Assembly (NCBI GenBank): GCA_002359465.1
Contig: DENA01000020.1
Coordinates: 9,827-22,524 of the forward strand
Reading direction: 5' to 3'
Length of the DNA: 12,698 bases
Origin: Ruminococcaceae bacterium UBA2656
GTDB lineage: Bacteria > Bacillota > Clostridia > Oscillospirales > Acutalibacteraceae
Shown here one piece after another: positions 7,597-12,668 of this stretch (its first letter is position 1; the number at the start of each line of letters is the position of its first letter). The notes under the pieces were generated by a model, which saw nothing but the letters and a program-made list of their open reading frames with translations, had not been told where the DNA came from and did not search any database. Position numbers and translations under genes: made by a program.

Positions 7597-8469
7597 TTAC
7601 TTTTCAGTTCCGATAAAAAACAACGCGGCAATACCGCATCCGGTATGGGTCCCGATCACGGGACCCATGTCGCTGATAATGATTTCCTTTACGGAGAATT
7701 TTTCCTGAACAAGGGATTTCAGAAATTCAGCCGCTTCCATATCATCTCCGTGGCCGATAAAAATGGTCTGATCCTTCGGATCAACGCAGGTTTTTACCAT
7801 ATGATCAACCAACGCTTCCAAAGATTTTTTTCGTCCCCTCACGTTGCCTACAGGAATTAAATTCCCGTCCGTGTCAACATGAAGCACCGGTTTAATCCCC
7901 AGCGCTGTCCCAACCACGGCGGTTACTGCGGAAACCCTGCCCCCGCGTTTCAGGTGATTCAGGTCGTCAACGGTAAACCAGTGGCAAATATGGTCGCGGT
8001 TTACCTGAACCCATTTTGCCAGTTCATCCAGACTTAGTCCCTCCCGCTTTTTTTGAGCTGCATAATAAGCAAGCATCCCTTCCCCCACGGAAGCCGCTTT
8101 AGAGTCAACACAGACGATTTTCCTGCCGGGGTACCGTTCCATCAAATTATTTGCAGAAAGCCGGGATGCCTGGTAAGTACCGCTGAGGCAGGATGAAAAC
8201 GCAATATACAAAATGTCTTTCCCCTGTTCAAGGATCGGGCTAAAATACTTTTCATAAGTGATGCTGTTTATCTGGGACGTAACGGACATTTCTCCATTTT
8301 TTGTTCTCTCATAAAAGGTGTGGAAACTCATTTCACGCGCATCGGGGAAATGCCGATAAATTTTACCGCTCATCGTAAATTCCATTGGGATAATAACGAT
8401 TTCAAGCTGCTCCGACAAAGCAATCGGAAGGTCGCAGGTGGCGTCTGATACGATAACATATTGATTCAT
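7597..8469 (-). CDS. DegV family fatty-acid-binding protein
   Basis: A 290-residue member of the DegV family. These cytosolic two-domain proteins bind a long-chain fatty acid; in Firmicutes some (FakB) present it to the fatty acid kinase FakA for phospholipid synthesis. Seen here: VSDATCDLP at the N-terminus (7-15), TSQ (64-66), FSSCLSGTYQ (91-100), VDDLNHLKRGGRVS (167-180) and GPVIGTHTGCG (269-279). In the last motif Cys replaces the more usual Pro of T-G-P-G. Length is normal. A GGAGGAG sits about 8 bases before the ATG. It is transcribed alone from its own promoter and converges with hppA. No FakA-like kinase is in the window, so a FakB role is a family-level inference. Confidence 0.9.
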   Translation of the reverse strand: MNQYVIVSDATCDLPIALSEQLEIVIIPMEFTMSGKIYRHFPDAREMSFHTFYERTKNGEMSVTSQINSITYEKYFSPILEQGKDILYIAFSSCLSGTYQASRLSANNLMERYPGRKIVCVDSKAASVGEGMLAYYAAQKKREGLSLDELAKWVQVNRDHICHWFTVDDLNHLKRGGRVSAVTAVVGTALGIKPVLHVDTDGNLIPVGNVRGRKKSLEALVDHMVKTCVDPKDQTIFIGHGDDMEAAEFLKSLVQEKFSVKEIIISDMGPVIGTHTGCGIAALFFIGTEK

Positions 8470-8496
8470 ATTTGTACTCCTCCATTTGCTTTTTCA

Positions 8497-8525
8497 ATCT
8501 TAACATTGAACACAGGCACAGTCAA
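8497..8525 (-). promoter_or_regulatory. Promoter of the degV gene
   Basis: Minus strand: -35 TTGACT (8520-8525), 17-base spacer, -10 TAAGAT (8497-8502). The matches are 5 of 6 and 4 of 6, and the predicted leader is about 20 bases. Confidence 0.55.
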
Positions 8526-8562
8526 TGAAAAATGATAAAGAAATTTGTCTCGAAAAAGATAA

Positions 8563-8592
8563 ACCCGGAGCGGCATTGCTGCCATTCCGGGT
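8563..8592 (-). terminator. Intrinsic terminator downstream of the slipin gene
   Basis: ACCCGGA (8563-8569) pairs with TCCGGGT (8586-8592). Inside it GGCA/TGCC pair around a TTGC loop with a small internal loop between. Read on the minus strand the stem is followed by TTATCTTTTTC. It lies about 55 bp past the slipin stop and just upstream of the degV promoter, so it insulates the two genes. Confidence 0.6.
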
Positions 8593-8645
8593 GAAAGAGT
8601 CCATACCGCACTTTGCGCGGCAAAGCGATTGCTTCATAAATCAAA

Positions 8646-9449
8646 TTATGCCTGGCCGTCTTTTTTTTCCATGGATATGGGCGGAAACGGCGGCCGGGGC
8701 AATTCACTGAAAGCCTTCATAAATTCCATTGGCAGCGGAAAAACTATCGTGGAGTTTTTCTCTACAGAGATTTCCGCCAAAGTCTGCAAATAGCGCAGCT
8801 GAAGAGCCGCCGGTGATTTTGTGATAACTTCCGACGCCTCAAAGAGTTTTCTGGCTGCCTGCGCTTCTCCTTCAGCTGCGGTAACCTTTGCGCGGCGCTC
8901 GCGTTCAGCCTCAGCCTGTTTTGCCATGGCGCGCTTCATGGAATCCGGAATCTCGATGCTGCGCAGCTCAACCGCGGTGATCACAATGCCCCAGGAAGAC
9001 ATCGTCTCTGTAAGCATATCCTTGAGAATCGTATTGATATTATCCTTGCTTGTAAGAATCTCATCCATTTCATGCTGGCCTAATACGGAACGTAGAGTGG
9101 TCTGTCCAAGCATGGTCGTGCTGCGGTCAAAATTGACCACCTTTGTAATGACAAGAACCGGATCCGCTATATGGTAATACACAACCGCGTCAACTATAAT
9201 GGAGATGTTGTCCTTGGTAATGATTTCCTGCTGCGGTACATCAATGGTGCGCGTACGCAGGTCTACTTTGCGGACAACGTCAATTCCGAATGGGATACGC
9301 AGCCTCAGGCCGGGATTCAAAACGTCAATAACGTGTCCAAACCGGAATACCACACCCCGTTCATATTCATTAATGACGACAAGAGAAAGGGAAGCCAGTA
9401 TAATAAGCACAATTACAATAACAATCAGAGGCATCAGATAAAAAAACAT
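8646..9449 (-). CDS. Slipin-type SPFH/Band 7 (stomatin-like) membrane protein
   Basis: A 267-residue membrane-anchored scaffold protein of the stomatin/slipin group. Family members assemble into oligomers in membrane microdomains and are linked to membrane quality control. Seen: one N-terminal hydrophobic helix (about residues 4-27) and the Band 7 signature NEYERGVVFRFGHV (27-40). Next comes LNPGLRLRIPFGIDVVRKVDLRTRTIDVPQQEIITKDN, a highly typical SPFH stretch. A helical, charged region (QAEAERERRAKVTAAEGEAQAA) follows and should form the coiled coil used for oligomerisation. The C-terminus carries a proline-rich PRPPFPP tail. A strong AAGGAGGAG precedes the ATG. The NfeD partner often found beside bacterial slipins is not adjacent. 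The molecular function is not established from sequence. Confidence 0.9.
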   Translation of the reverse strand: MFFYLMPLIVIVIVLIILASLSLVVINEYERGVVFRFGHVIDVLNPGLRLRIPFGIDVVRKVDLRTRTIDVPQQEIITKDNISIIVDAVVYYHIADPVLVITKVVNFDRSTTMLGQTTLRSVLGQHEMDEILTSKDNINTILKDMLTETMSSWGIVITAVELRSIEIPDSMKRAMAKQAEAERERRAKVTAAEGEAQAARKLFEASEVITKSPAALQLRYLQTLAEISVEKNSTIVFPLPMEFMKAFSELPRPPFPPISMEKKDGQA

Positions 9450-9504
9450 TTTTACAACTCCTCCTTAATTTCTGTGAGCTATATAGTTTATCTTTTATAC
9501 CTAC

Positions 9505-9533
9505 AGACTAGACCCAATGAAAGATGTTGTCAA
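9505..9533 (-). promoter_or_regulatory. Possible promoter of the slipin gene
   Basis: Minus strand: a perfect -35 TTGACA (9528-9533) with a poor -10 TAGTCT (9505-9510) at 17-base spacing. The -35 half also lies in a small inverted repeat, GTCAA-N9-TTGAC. I see no ECF-sigma type motif. Tentative. Confidence 0.35.
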
Positions 9534-9674
9534 GTATAAATATTGACTCATGTGAACGAATTTTAATTTGCTATGGATAATATTATTTTCAAAACAATCA
9601 TAATAACTGCAGCGACAGGACCTAAAACCGCAACAACTCTTTTGTCTTATTTTTTCCTATCTAAATAAAAATTA

Positions 9675-9821
9675 TTGGATCAAAATGCCAACAAATCCAC
9701 CCGCAAAATTCAGGTACGGACTTCCGATGCTTTGCTGGATGATCTGAAAGAAAAAAAGAGTCTGGTGGTGCGAGGGGAGTTGCACCCTTCGTGGACGTAC
9801 AAATCGTTGGCCTGTTTTTAA
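9675..9821 (+). other. Short open frame without a convincing start, possible gene remnant
   Basis: From a TTG at 9675 to the TAA at 9819-9821 a 48-codon frame reads LDQNANKSTRKIQVRTSDALLDDLKEKK and then continues across the tRNA-like repeat at 9766. The first half looks protein-like (charged, helical) and the second half does not. There is no ribosome binding site and I recognise no family. It may be the tail of a gene truncated at the integration boundary, or chance. Otherwise, in 9450-9765 I see only AT-rich sequence without a supported gene. Confidence 0.2.
9766..9787 (+). repeat. Copy of the tRNA-Leu 3' end: candidate distal attachment site
   Basis: TGGTGCGAGGGG at 9766-9777 is identical to 12647-12658, the last 12 bases of the tRNA-Leu gene including CCA, and is in the same orientation. 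It is followed by AGTTGCACCC, which matches the tRNA T-arm segment ACTTGAACCC at 8 of 10 positions after a 4-base deletion. Because the tRNA points left, an element integrated in its 3' end would leave exactly this kind of fragment at its far boundary. The repeats are 2881 bp apart. Confidence 0.5.
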
Positions 9822-9841
9822 AAATTTCTCACAGCATATGA

Positions 9842-10003
9842 CTATTTAATTATCGTCGCTAATATCGCCGCCACAAGGCCGGTTACTACCGCACCGATAA
9901 ACGCACCTTGAATCTTGTCCCATATTTTCCCGGGCTTGCTTTCAAGCGTTTCAAGCCTTTTGTCGTGATTTTCGAGTAGGCGGTCGTGATTCTTTATGAT
10001 CAG
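9842..10003 (-). pseudogene. C-terminal fragment of a small phage coiled-coil/membrane protein (XhlA/holin-associated type)
   Basis: The 53-codon minus-strand frame ends at the TAG at 9842-9844. It reads NHDRLLENHDKRLETLE, two seven-residue repeats of a short coiled coil, then SKPGKIWDKIQ, then one hydrophobic helix, GAFIGAVVTGLVAAILATII, and ends in Lys. This helix-plus-tail layout is that of small prophage proteins located beside holins (hemolysin XhlA-like). No start codon is available: an in-frame TGA lies one codon upstream of the open stretch and there is no ribosome binding site, so the N-terminus is lost. The family name is inferred from layout and the L-E-SKP-K-W stretch, not from a search. 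Confidence 0.5.
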
Positions 10004-10099
10004 ATATCATTTTACATCCCGTGTATAAAAATACAAGTGGATTTATAACAATGTTTCGTAATAGTAGGAAACTTTATTTTTTACCAGTGTTGTAAATAA

Positions 10100-10127
10100 T
10101 TGACATCGTCTAAAAATATGATATGAT
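10100..10127 (+). promoter_or_regulatory. Promoter of the secreted repeat protein gene
   Basis: A perfect -35 TTGACA (10100-10105), 16-base spacer and -10 TATGAT (10122-10127, 5 of 6). The predicted start is near 10134, at the Shine-Dalgarno sequence itself, leaving a leader of only about 14 bases. The stretch 10004-10099 shows nothing else. Confidence 0.65.
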
Positions 10128-10147
10128 AGTTGCAGGAGGGAAATAAA

Positions 10148-10762
10148 ATGAAAAGAACAATCAAATCTTTAAGCATGGTTTTGGCTTTGTCTGTGCTAAT
10201 CTCTGCTTTTTGTATATCTCCCGTTTCCGCAGACACAAGGGTTATTACTGATGGAACGTACAGGGTTGGCACTGATATTTCAGCAGGAGAATATATCATA
10301 ACACCAAGCACAAACTACGATGCCAATTACGCAATCATAGACGAAAACGGACAATACATTGAGAGCGATTCATCCAGATCAAGAAGCGTGGTTCAACTTT
10401 CAAATAACCAGTCAATCCGGCTTAGTCATTCAGACATGATGACCGCCCTGGATTCTCCGCAATTGGATTTGCCATCAAGAATATTGCCGCAAGGAACATA
10501 TCGAGCTGGGATAGATATACCCGCCGCCAGATATGCTTTAAAACCGAACACCGACCAATGGGTTTACGGGACATATGAGATTTATGAAGTATATTCTGAT
10601 TCCGCCGGATATCATAAACGATTTATCAATCAAGAAATGATTACGGAAGAAACAACCGTATTTTTGAATCCGTGGCAATACATTAAGACGAGAAACTTGA
10701 ACATTATTATTCCAGACAACACCCCCACCTCCCCTCTACATGATAACTGGATAAGCAGTTGA
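10148..10762 (+). CDS. Secreted protein with two GTYR-G-DI-A-Y repeats, function unknown
   Basis: A 204-residue exported protein. Residues 1-28 form a signal peptide (MKRTIK, hydrophobic core, VSA before DTR). There is no lipobox, so it should be released or wall-associated. The mature part holds two copies of one motif: DGTYRVGTDISAGEYIITPS (35-54) and QGTYRAGIDIPAARYALKPN (115-134). Each is followed by a beta-rich stretch. This motif (GxYxVGxDIPAGxY) recurs in secreted proteins of Firmicutes and Actinobacteria, but I know no defined role. The second copy has Ala for Gly before its final Arg-Tyr. The ATG at 10148 follows GGAGGG by 7 bases; a TTG at 10130 would overlap the ribosome binding site and is rejected. 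The gene has its own promoter and terminator and runs opposite to the phage remnants on either side, as prophage cargo often does. Confidence 0.75.
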   Translation: MKRTIKSLSMVLALSVLISAFCISPVSADTRVITDGTYRVGTDISAGEYIITPSTNYDANYAIIDENGQYIESDSSRSRSVVQLSNNQSIRLSHSDMMTALDSPQLDLPSRILPQGTYRAGIDIPAARYALKPNTDQWVYGTYEIYEVYSDSAGYHKRFINQEMITEETTVFLNPWQYIKTRNLNIIIPDNTPTSPLHDNWISS

Positions 10763-10783
10763 CATTAAGGCAAAACGGAATTT

Positions 10784-10817
10784 GAAAAGACGAGTTTTTA
10801 CGCTCGTCTTTTCTTTG
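10784..10817 (+). terminator. Intrinsic terminator of the secreted protein gene
   Basis: GAAAAGACGAG (10784-10794) and CTCGTCTTTTC (10803-10813) form a perfect 11-bp stem with an 8-base loop. The arm is T-rich and followed by TTTG. It lies 21 bp past the stop codon and closes a one-gene unit. Confidence 0.75.
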
Positions 10818-10861
10818 CAATTTAGCAATTTGTGATAATATATGGGTGGAGGGGATTATTG

Positions 10862-11348
10862 ATGGAACTGAAATATTGCTTTACTGAACAAGACTATATT
10901 GAATTTGCTCTACGATCTACTCAAAAACGTAACAGAAAAATATTGGTCATCGCCTCGGCGTTTCTTATTGTATTTTTTACTATTATTTCAATTGCAAGCC
11001 GCGCCCCTATAGAGGTAGTTGTATTCTTTGTAGTTATTCTACTTATATTTGTTCTAATCGTCCCGCTTATGCAAAAAGCGATTCAAGCAACGGATAAAAA
11101 CGCAAATTAAAAAATTAGGAAATGATTTTTTTAAGACAGAAAAGCATGTTGAATTGACCGACGACGATTTAATTTCGATATCGAGTCTTGCAACATCTAA
11201 AGTCAACTATAACAATATCGTGAGGACATATCAAGACGATAGATTTGCCTACATCGAAATTAAGGGCGGAAGTAAAATGTTTATTCCTCTAAGCACGCCA
11301 GAATTAAATCAATTTCTTGAGGCGCTACAGAGCAAATTAAAGTCATGA
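10862..11348 (+). pseudogene. YcxB-like membrane protein, interrupted by a frameshift
   Basis: The first part (10862-11110, 82 codons) starts MELKYCFTEQDYIEFAL with a GGAGGGG upstream and carries two hydrophobic helices (about residues 28-48 and 51-70). It ends at a TAA after TDKNAN. The matching C-terminal half continues in the +1 frame from about 11094 to the TGA at 11346-11348: TQIKKLGNDFFKTEKHVELTDDDL, then VNYNNIVRTYQDDRFAYIEIKGGSKMFIPL, then QFLEALQSKL. Two helices followed by such a domain is the layout of YcxB-like proteins, and the summed length of about 160 residues is normal. Dropping one A from the A5 run in GATAAAAACG joins the frames, so a single inserted base explains the break. 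It may be a true mutation or a sequencing error. Function is unknown. It sits behind the secreted-protein gene on the same strand. Confidence 0.65.
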
Positions 11349-11366
11349 CCCCCGGCAAGCCGGGGG
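11349..11366. repeat. IS right-end hairpin
   Basis: CCCCCGGC (11349-11356) and GCCGGGGG (11359-11366) are perfect complementary arms around AA. A second small hairpin (11376-11388) and a 14-bp perfect palindrome GCCTCTTAAGAGGC (11402-11415) follow within 50 bp, between tnpA and the element end. Confidence 0.6.
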
Positions 11367-11448
11367 CTTGACTAAGCCCTAGAAGGGCATAATACCAGCT
11401 AGCCTCTTAAGAGGCGCCTGAAAGGTTTGACCAACGCATCGACTTTTT

Positions 11449-11476
11449 CAGGCCGCCGCTAAAGCGGCCTGTTTTT
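11449..11476 (+). terminator. Plus-strand intrinsic terminator at the tnpA 3' end
   Basis: CAGGCCGC (11449-11456) and GCGGCCTG (11464-11471) form a perfect 8-bp stem with a 7-base loop, followed by TTTTTATG on the plus strand. On the minus strand no U-tract follows, so it would stop plus-strand transcription (for example from the YcxB-like gene) before it runs antisense into tnpA. Confidence 0.65.
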
Positions 11477-11945
11477 ATGCCTTCATATTCTTGCTACCCG
11501 TAAACGGGTCCATATACTCCTTGAATGAAATTTGGTCTGCCGCAATATCTTCCTGTAACTGATTCTTGATATACTCTGCAATCGCAGTTTTATTGCGCCC
11601 AACCGTATCGACATAATACCCTCTGCACCAGAAATGCCTACTTCCGTACTTATACTTTAGATTGGCGTGTCTGTCGAAAATCATCAAACTGCTTTTACCT
11701 TTGAGAAAACCTACAAACTGCGCTACACTTAAGCTAGGCGGTATACTTACCAGCATGTGTATATGATCTGGGCACGCTTAAGCTTCAAGAATTTCTACAC
11801 TTTTCTGTTCGCACAATTTCCTCAATATTTCTCCGATGTCCGCCTTTATCTTTCCGTATATCTCTTTGCGCCGATACTTCGGTGCAAAGACTATATGATA
11901 TTGGCATCTCCACTTCGAATGTGATAAACTGTTTATGTCAGTCAT
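11475..11945 (-). pseudogene. tnpA: IS200-type Y1 transposase TnpA, split by an in-frame nonsense codon
   Basis: Starting at the ATG at 11945, the frame reads SLSHSKWRCQYHIVFAPKYRRKEIYG, the classic TnpA opening, to codon 55. It meets TAA at 11778-11780 (codon 56) and continues in the same frame. The rest has ACPDHIHMLVSIPP with the HUH metal-binding pair His61 and His63, the SRHFWCRGYYVDTVGRN stretch, and the catalytic Tyr125 in EYIKNQLQED, ending at 11475. Total length is 156 residues, as usual. Family members have a sense codon where the TAA lies (commonly Glu in EAEACPDH, from memory), so GAA-to-TAA is the simplest change. The HUH motif lies after the stop, so neither piece can be active alone. 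An internal ATG at 11756 starts after His63 and gives no working enzyme. Confidence 0.9.
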
Positions 11946-11948
11946 GAC

Positions 11949-12011
11949 AAAACCTCCTTTTGTTTTAGTGCGGTTGGCCAACCTGCTACTATTTTAACAA
12001 AAGGAGGTTTT
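11949..12011 (-). promoter_or_regulatory. Shine-Dalgarno-sequestering leader hairpin of tnpA
   Basis: AAAACCTCCTTTTGTT (11949-11964) and AACAAAAGGAGGTTTT (11996-12011) are a perfect 16-bp inverted repeat. The tnpA ribosome binding site AGGAGG (minus strand, 11953-11958) lies inside the proximal arm, 7 bases from the ATG, so any transcript covering both arms hides it. The 31-base loop contains a further 12-bp palindrome, GGTTGGCCAACC (11972-11983). This matches the known principle in IS200, where a leader stem-loop blocks tnpA translation. Confidence 0.7.
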
Positions 12012-12036
12012 CTTGTATCTAAAGATTTTTAATCTG

Positions 12037-12053
12037 CACCGGCAGAGCCGGTG
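12037..12053. repeat. IS left-end hairpin
   Basis: CACCGGC (12037-12043), AGA loop, GCCGGTG (12047-12053): a 7-bp perfect stem, about 90 bp upstream of the tnpA start, where the left-end recognition hairpin of an IS200/IS605 element is expected. Confidence 0.55.
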
Positions 12054-12080
12054 GTTATCTTACGCTAAAGCCCCAATAGA

Positions 12081-12110
12081 AATAGGGCGGCATCGAGCCG
12101 CCCTATTTTA
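12081..12110. terminator. Hairpin terminator at the end of the tape-measure remnant
   Basis: AATAGGGCGGC (12081-12091) and GCCGCCCTATT (12097-12107) form a perfect 11-bp stem with a 5-base loop. On the plus strand TTAAT follows; on the minus strand TCTATT follows. The stem starts right at the stop codon of the minus-strand tape-measure fragment. It could act in either direction, or be part of the IS-flanking sequence. Confidence 0.5.
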
Positions 12111-12473
12111 ATATGGTTTGACTGTGTGATATGGAGCATCTTTTTGCTTTATTATCGTTTCCATTTTGCTTGCAATTGGCCTGCTGTCAGGACTAGTCTT
12201 TACATTAACCTCTGGAACCGGCATATCCTGTAAAGCCCTCGAAAATGCATGGTACAAAACATTCTCACTAAAGCCGCTCCCATTGTCATTAATTCCTTTT
12301 GCAATGATTGAAAAGACTTTGTCGTTAAGCGGAATAACGGCTTAATTGTCTTTGCCTTCACCAGTCAAAGAATAAGTTGGCGCAGTTACAAGCCCACCCG
12401 TAGCAAGGTCAATTGGTGCAAGCGCCGCTACTGCCGGTATAAGCATCAGTCCAGAGAAGATATCATACAGGCT
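12108..12473 (-). pseudogene. C-terminal fragment of a phage tail tape-measure protein
   Basis: This minus-strand frame of 122 codons is bounded by a stop on its upstream side at 12474-12476. It reads IPAVAALAPIDLATGGLVTAPTYSLTGEGKDN, a TAA (12342-12344), then AVIPLNDKVFSIIAKGINDNGSGFSEN, and ends KQKDAPYHTVKPY before the TAA at 12108. The pattern ATGG-VT-PT--L-GEG---AVIPL is the well-known C-terminal signature of tape-measure proteins, which set tail length in siphophages and myophages. The TAA interrupts exactly that motif, so this copy is dead twice over: it lacks nearly all of the protein and carries a nonsense codon. The upstream end meets the serine-recombinase fragment on the other strand at about 12444-12473, which marks a deletion or rearrangement junction. 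Confidence 0.65.
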
Positions 12474-12668
12474 TTAAAGTTTATCGGAAACCCCAAGACT
12501 GACAGCAGACATATTTTTAGTTTTGTAGAAAGCGTTGTTGTGTATGACGATTTTATAGATATCTATGTTTACCCACACAAAAATTCTGGAAATAAAAAAG
12601 AAGTATCGGTTCCTCCTATTCCAGAGAAAACCGGTACTTCTATCAATGGTGCGAGGGGGGGGACTTGA
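12444..12668 (+). pseudogene. C-terminal fragment of a large serine recombinase (integrase)
   Basis: The plus-strand frame reads HQSREDIIQALKFIGNPKTDSRHIFSFVESVVVYDDFIDIYVYPHKNSGNKKEVSVPPIPEKTGTSING and stops at the TGA at 12666-12668, inside the tRNA-Leu gene. The F-V--V-VYDD-I-IY stretch is typical of the extreme C-terminus of clostridial large serine recombinases, which integrate prophages and mobile elements. Catalytic and DNA-binding domains are missing, so it is a remnant. The frame has no start, and its 5' boundary runs into the tape-measure piece. The last codons come from the tRNA end, which suggests that the original stop was replaced at integration or lost by deletion. The family call rests on a short motif. 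Confidence 0.5.

Larger units (their letters stand above)
11345..12062 (-). mobile_element. IS200/IS605-type insertion sequence (tnpA only)
   Basis: The element consists of a single minus-strand tnpA between two palindrome-bearing ends, with no tnpB. The left end in tnpA orientation holds CACCGGC-AGA-GCCGGTG (12037-12053). The right end holds CCCCCGGC-AA-GCCGGGGG (11349-11366) and then GCCCT-AGA-AGGGC (11376-11388). Subterminal hairpins without terminal inverted repeats are what single-strand Y1 transposases recognise. Exact cleavage sites are not visible, so the limits are approximate. The right-end hairpin begins immediately after the YcxB-like stop codon, so the IS probably inserted there. 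Confidence 0.7.
9766..12658. mobile_element. Decayed prophage-like integrative element in the tRNA-Leu 3' end
   Basis: The interval is bounded by the 12-bp direct repeat of the tRNA-Leu 3' end and contains three phage or integration gene pieces, all broken: a serine recombinase C-terminus next to the tRNA, a tape-measure C-terminus, and the C-terminus of a small lysis-module-like protein. The two structural pieces are on one strand in normal late-gene order, as expected if a large internal deletion removed most of the genome. Cargo genes and an IS200-like element fill the middle. Base composition is more AT-rich than the flanking host genes. Boundaries depend on the repeat and are inferred; the piecewise identities come from motif reading only. 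Confidence 0.5.

Noticed and set aside
8522..8710. Small open frames on both strands between degV and slipin
   Set aside because: They cover the slipin terminator hairpin and the degV promoter, overlap the slipin 3' end, and look unlike proteins.
9563..9646. Minus-strand stretch reading RVVAVLGPVAAVIMIVLKIILSIAN before a stop
   Set aside because: It looks like the hydrophobic tail of a small membrane protein, but an in-frame stop lies just upstream, there is no start, and it lies outside the repeat-bounded element. Too short to support.
11094..11110. Programmed frameshift in the YcxB-like gene
   Set aside because: No upstream Shine-Dalgarno-like stimulator or strong downstream structure is apparent, and the family is normally a single frame. 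A one-base indel in an A run is simpler.
11349..11415. Run of short palindromes considered as a CRISPR array or repeat cluster
   Set aside because: The palindromes differ in sequence and have no regular spacers. They fit the subterminal hairpins of an IS200/IS605 right end.
11778..11780. Recoding of the tnpA TAA by readthrough
   Set aside because: The codon is TAA, not the TAG used for pyrrolysine or the TGA used for selenocysteine, and no recoding structure is evident. A simple nonsense mutation is more likely.
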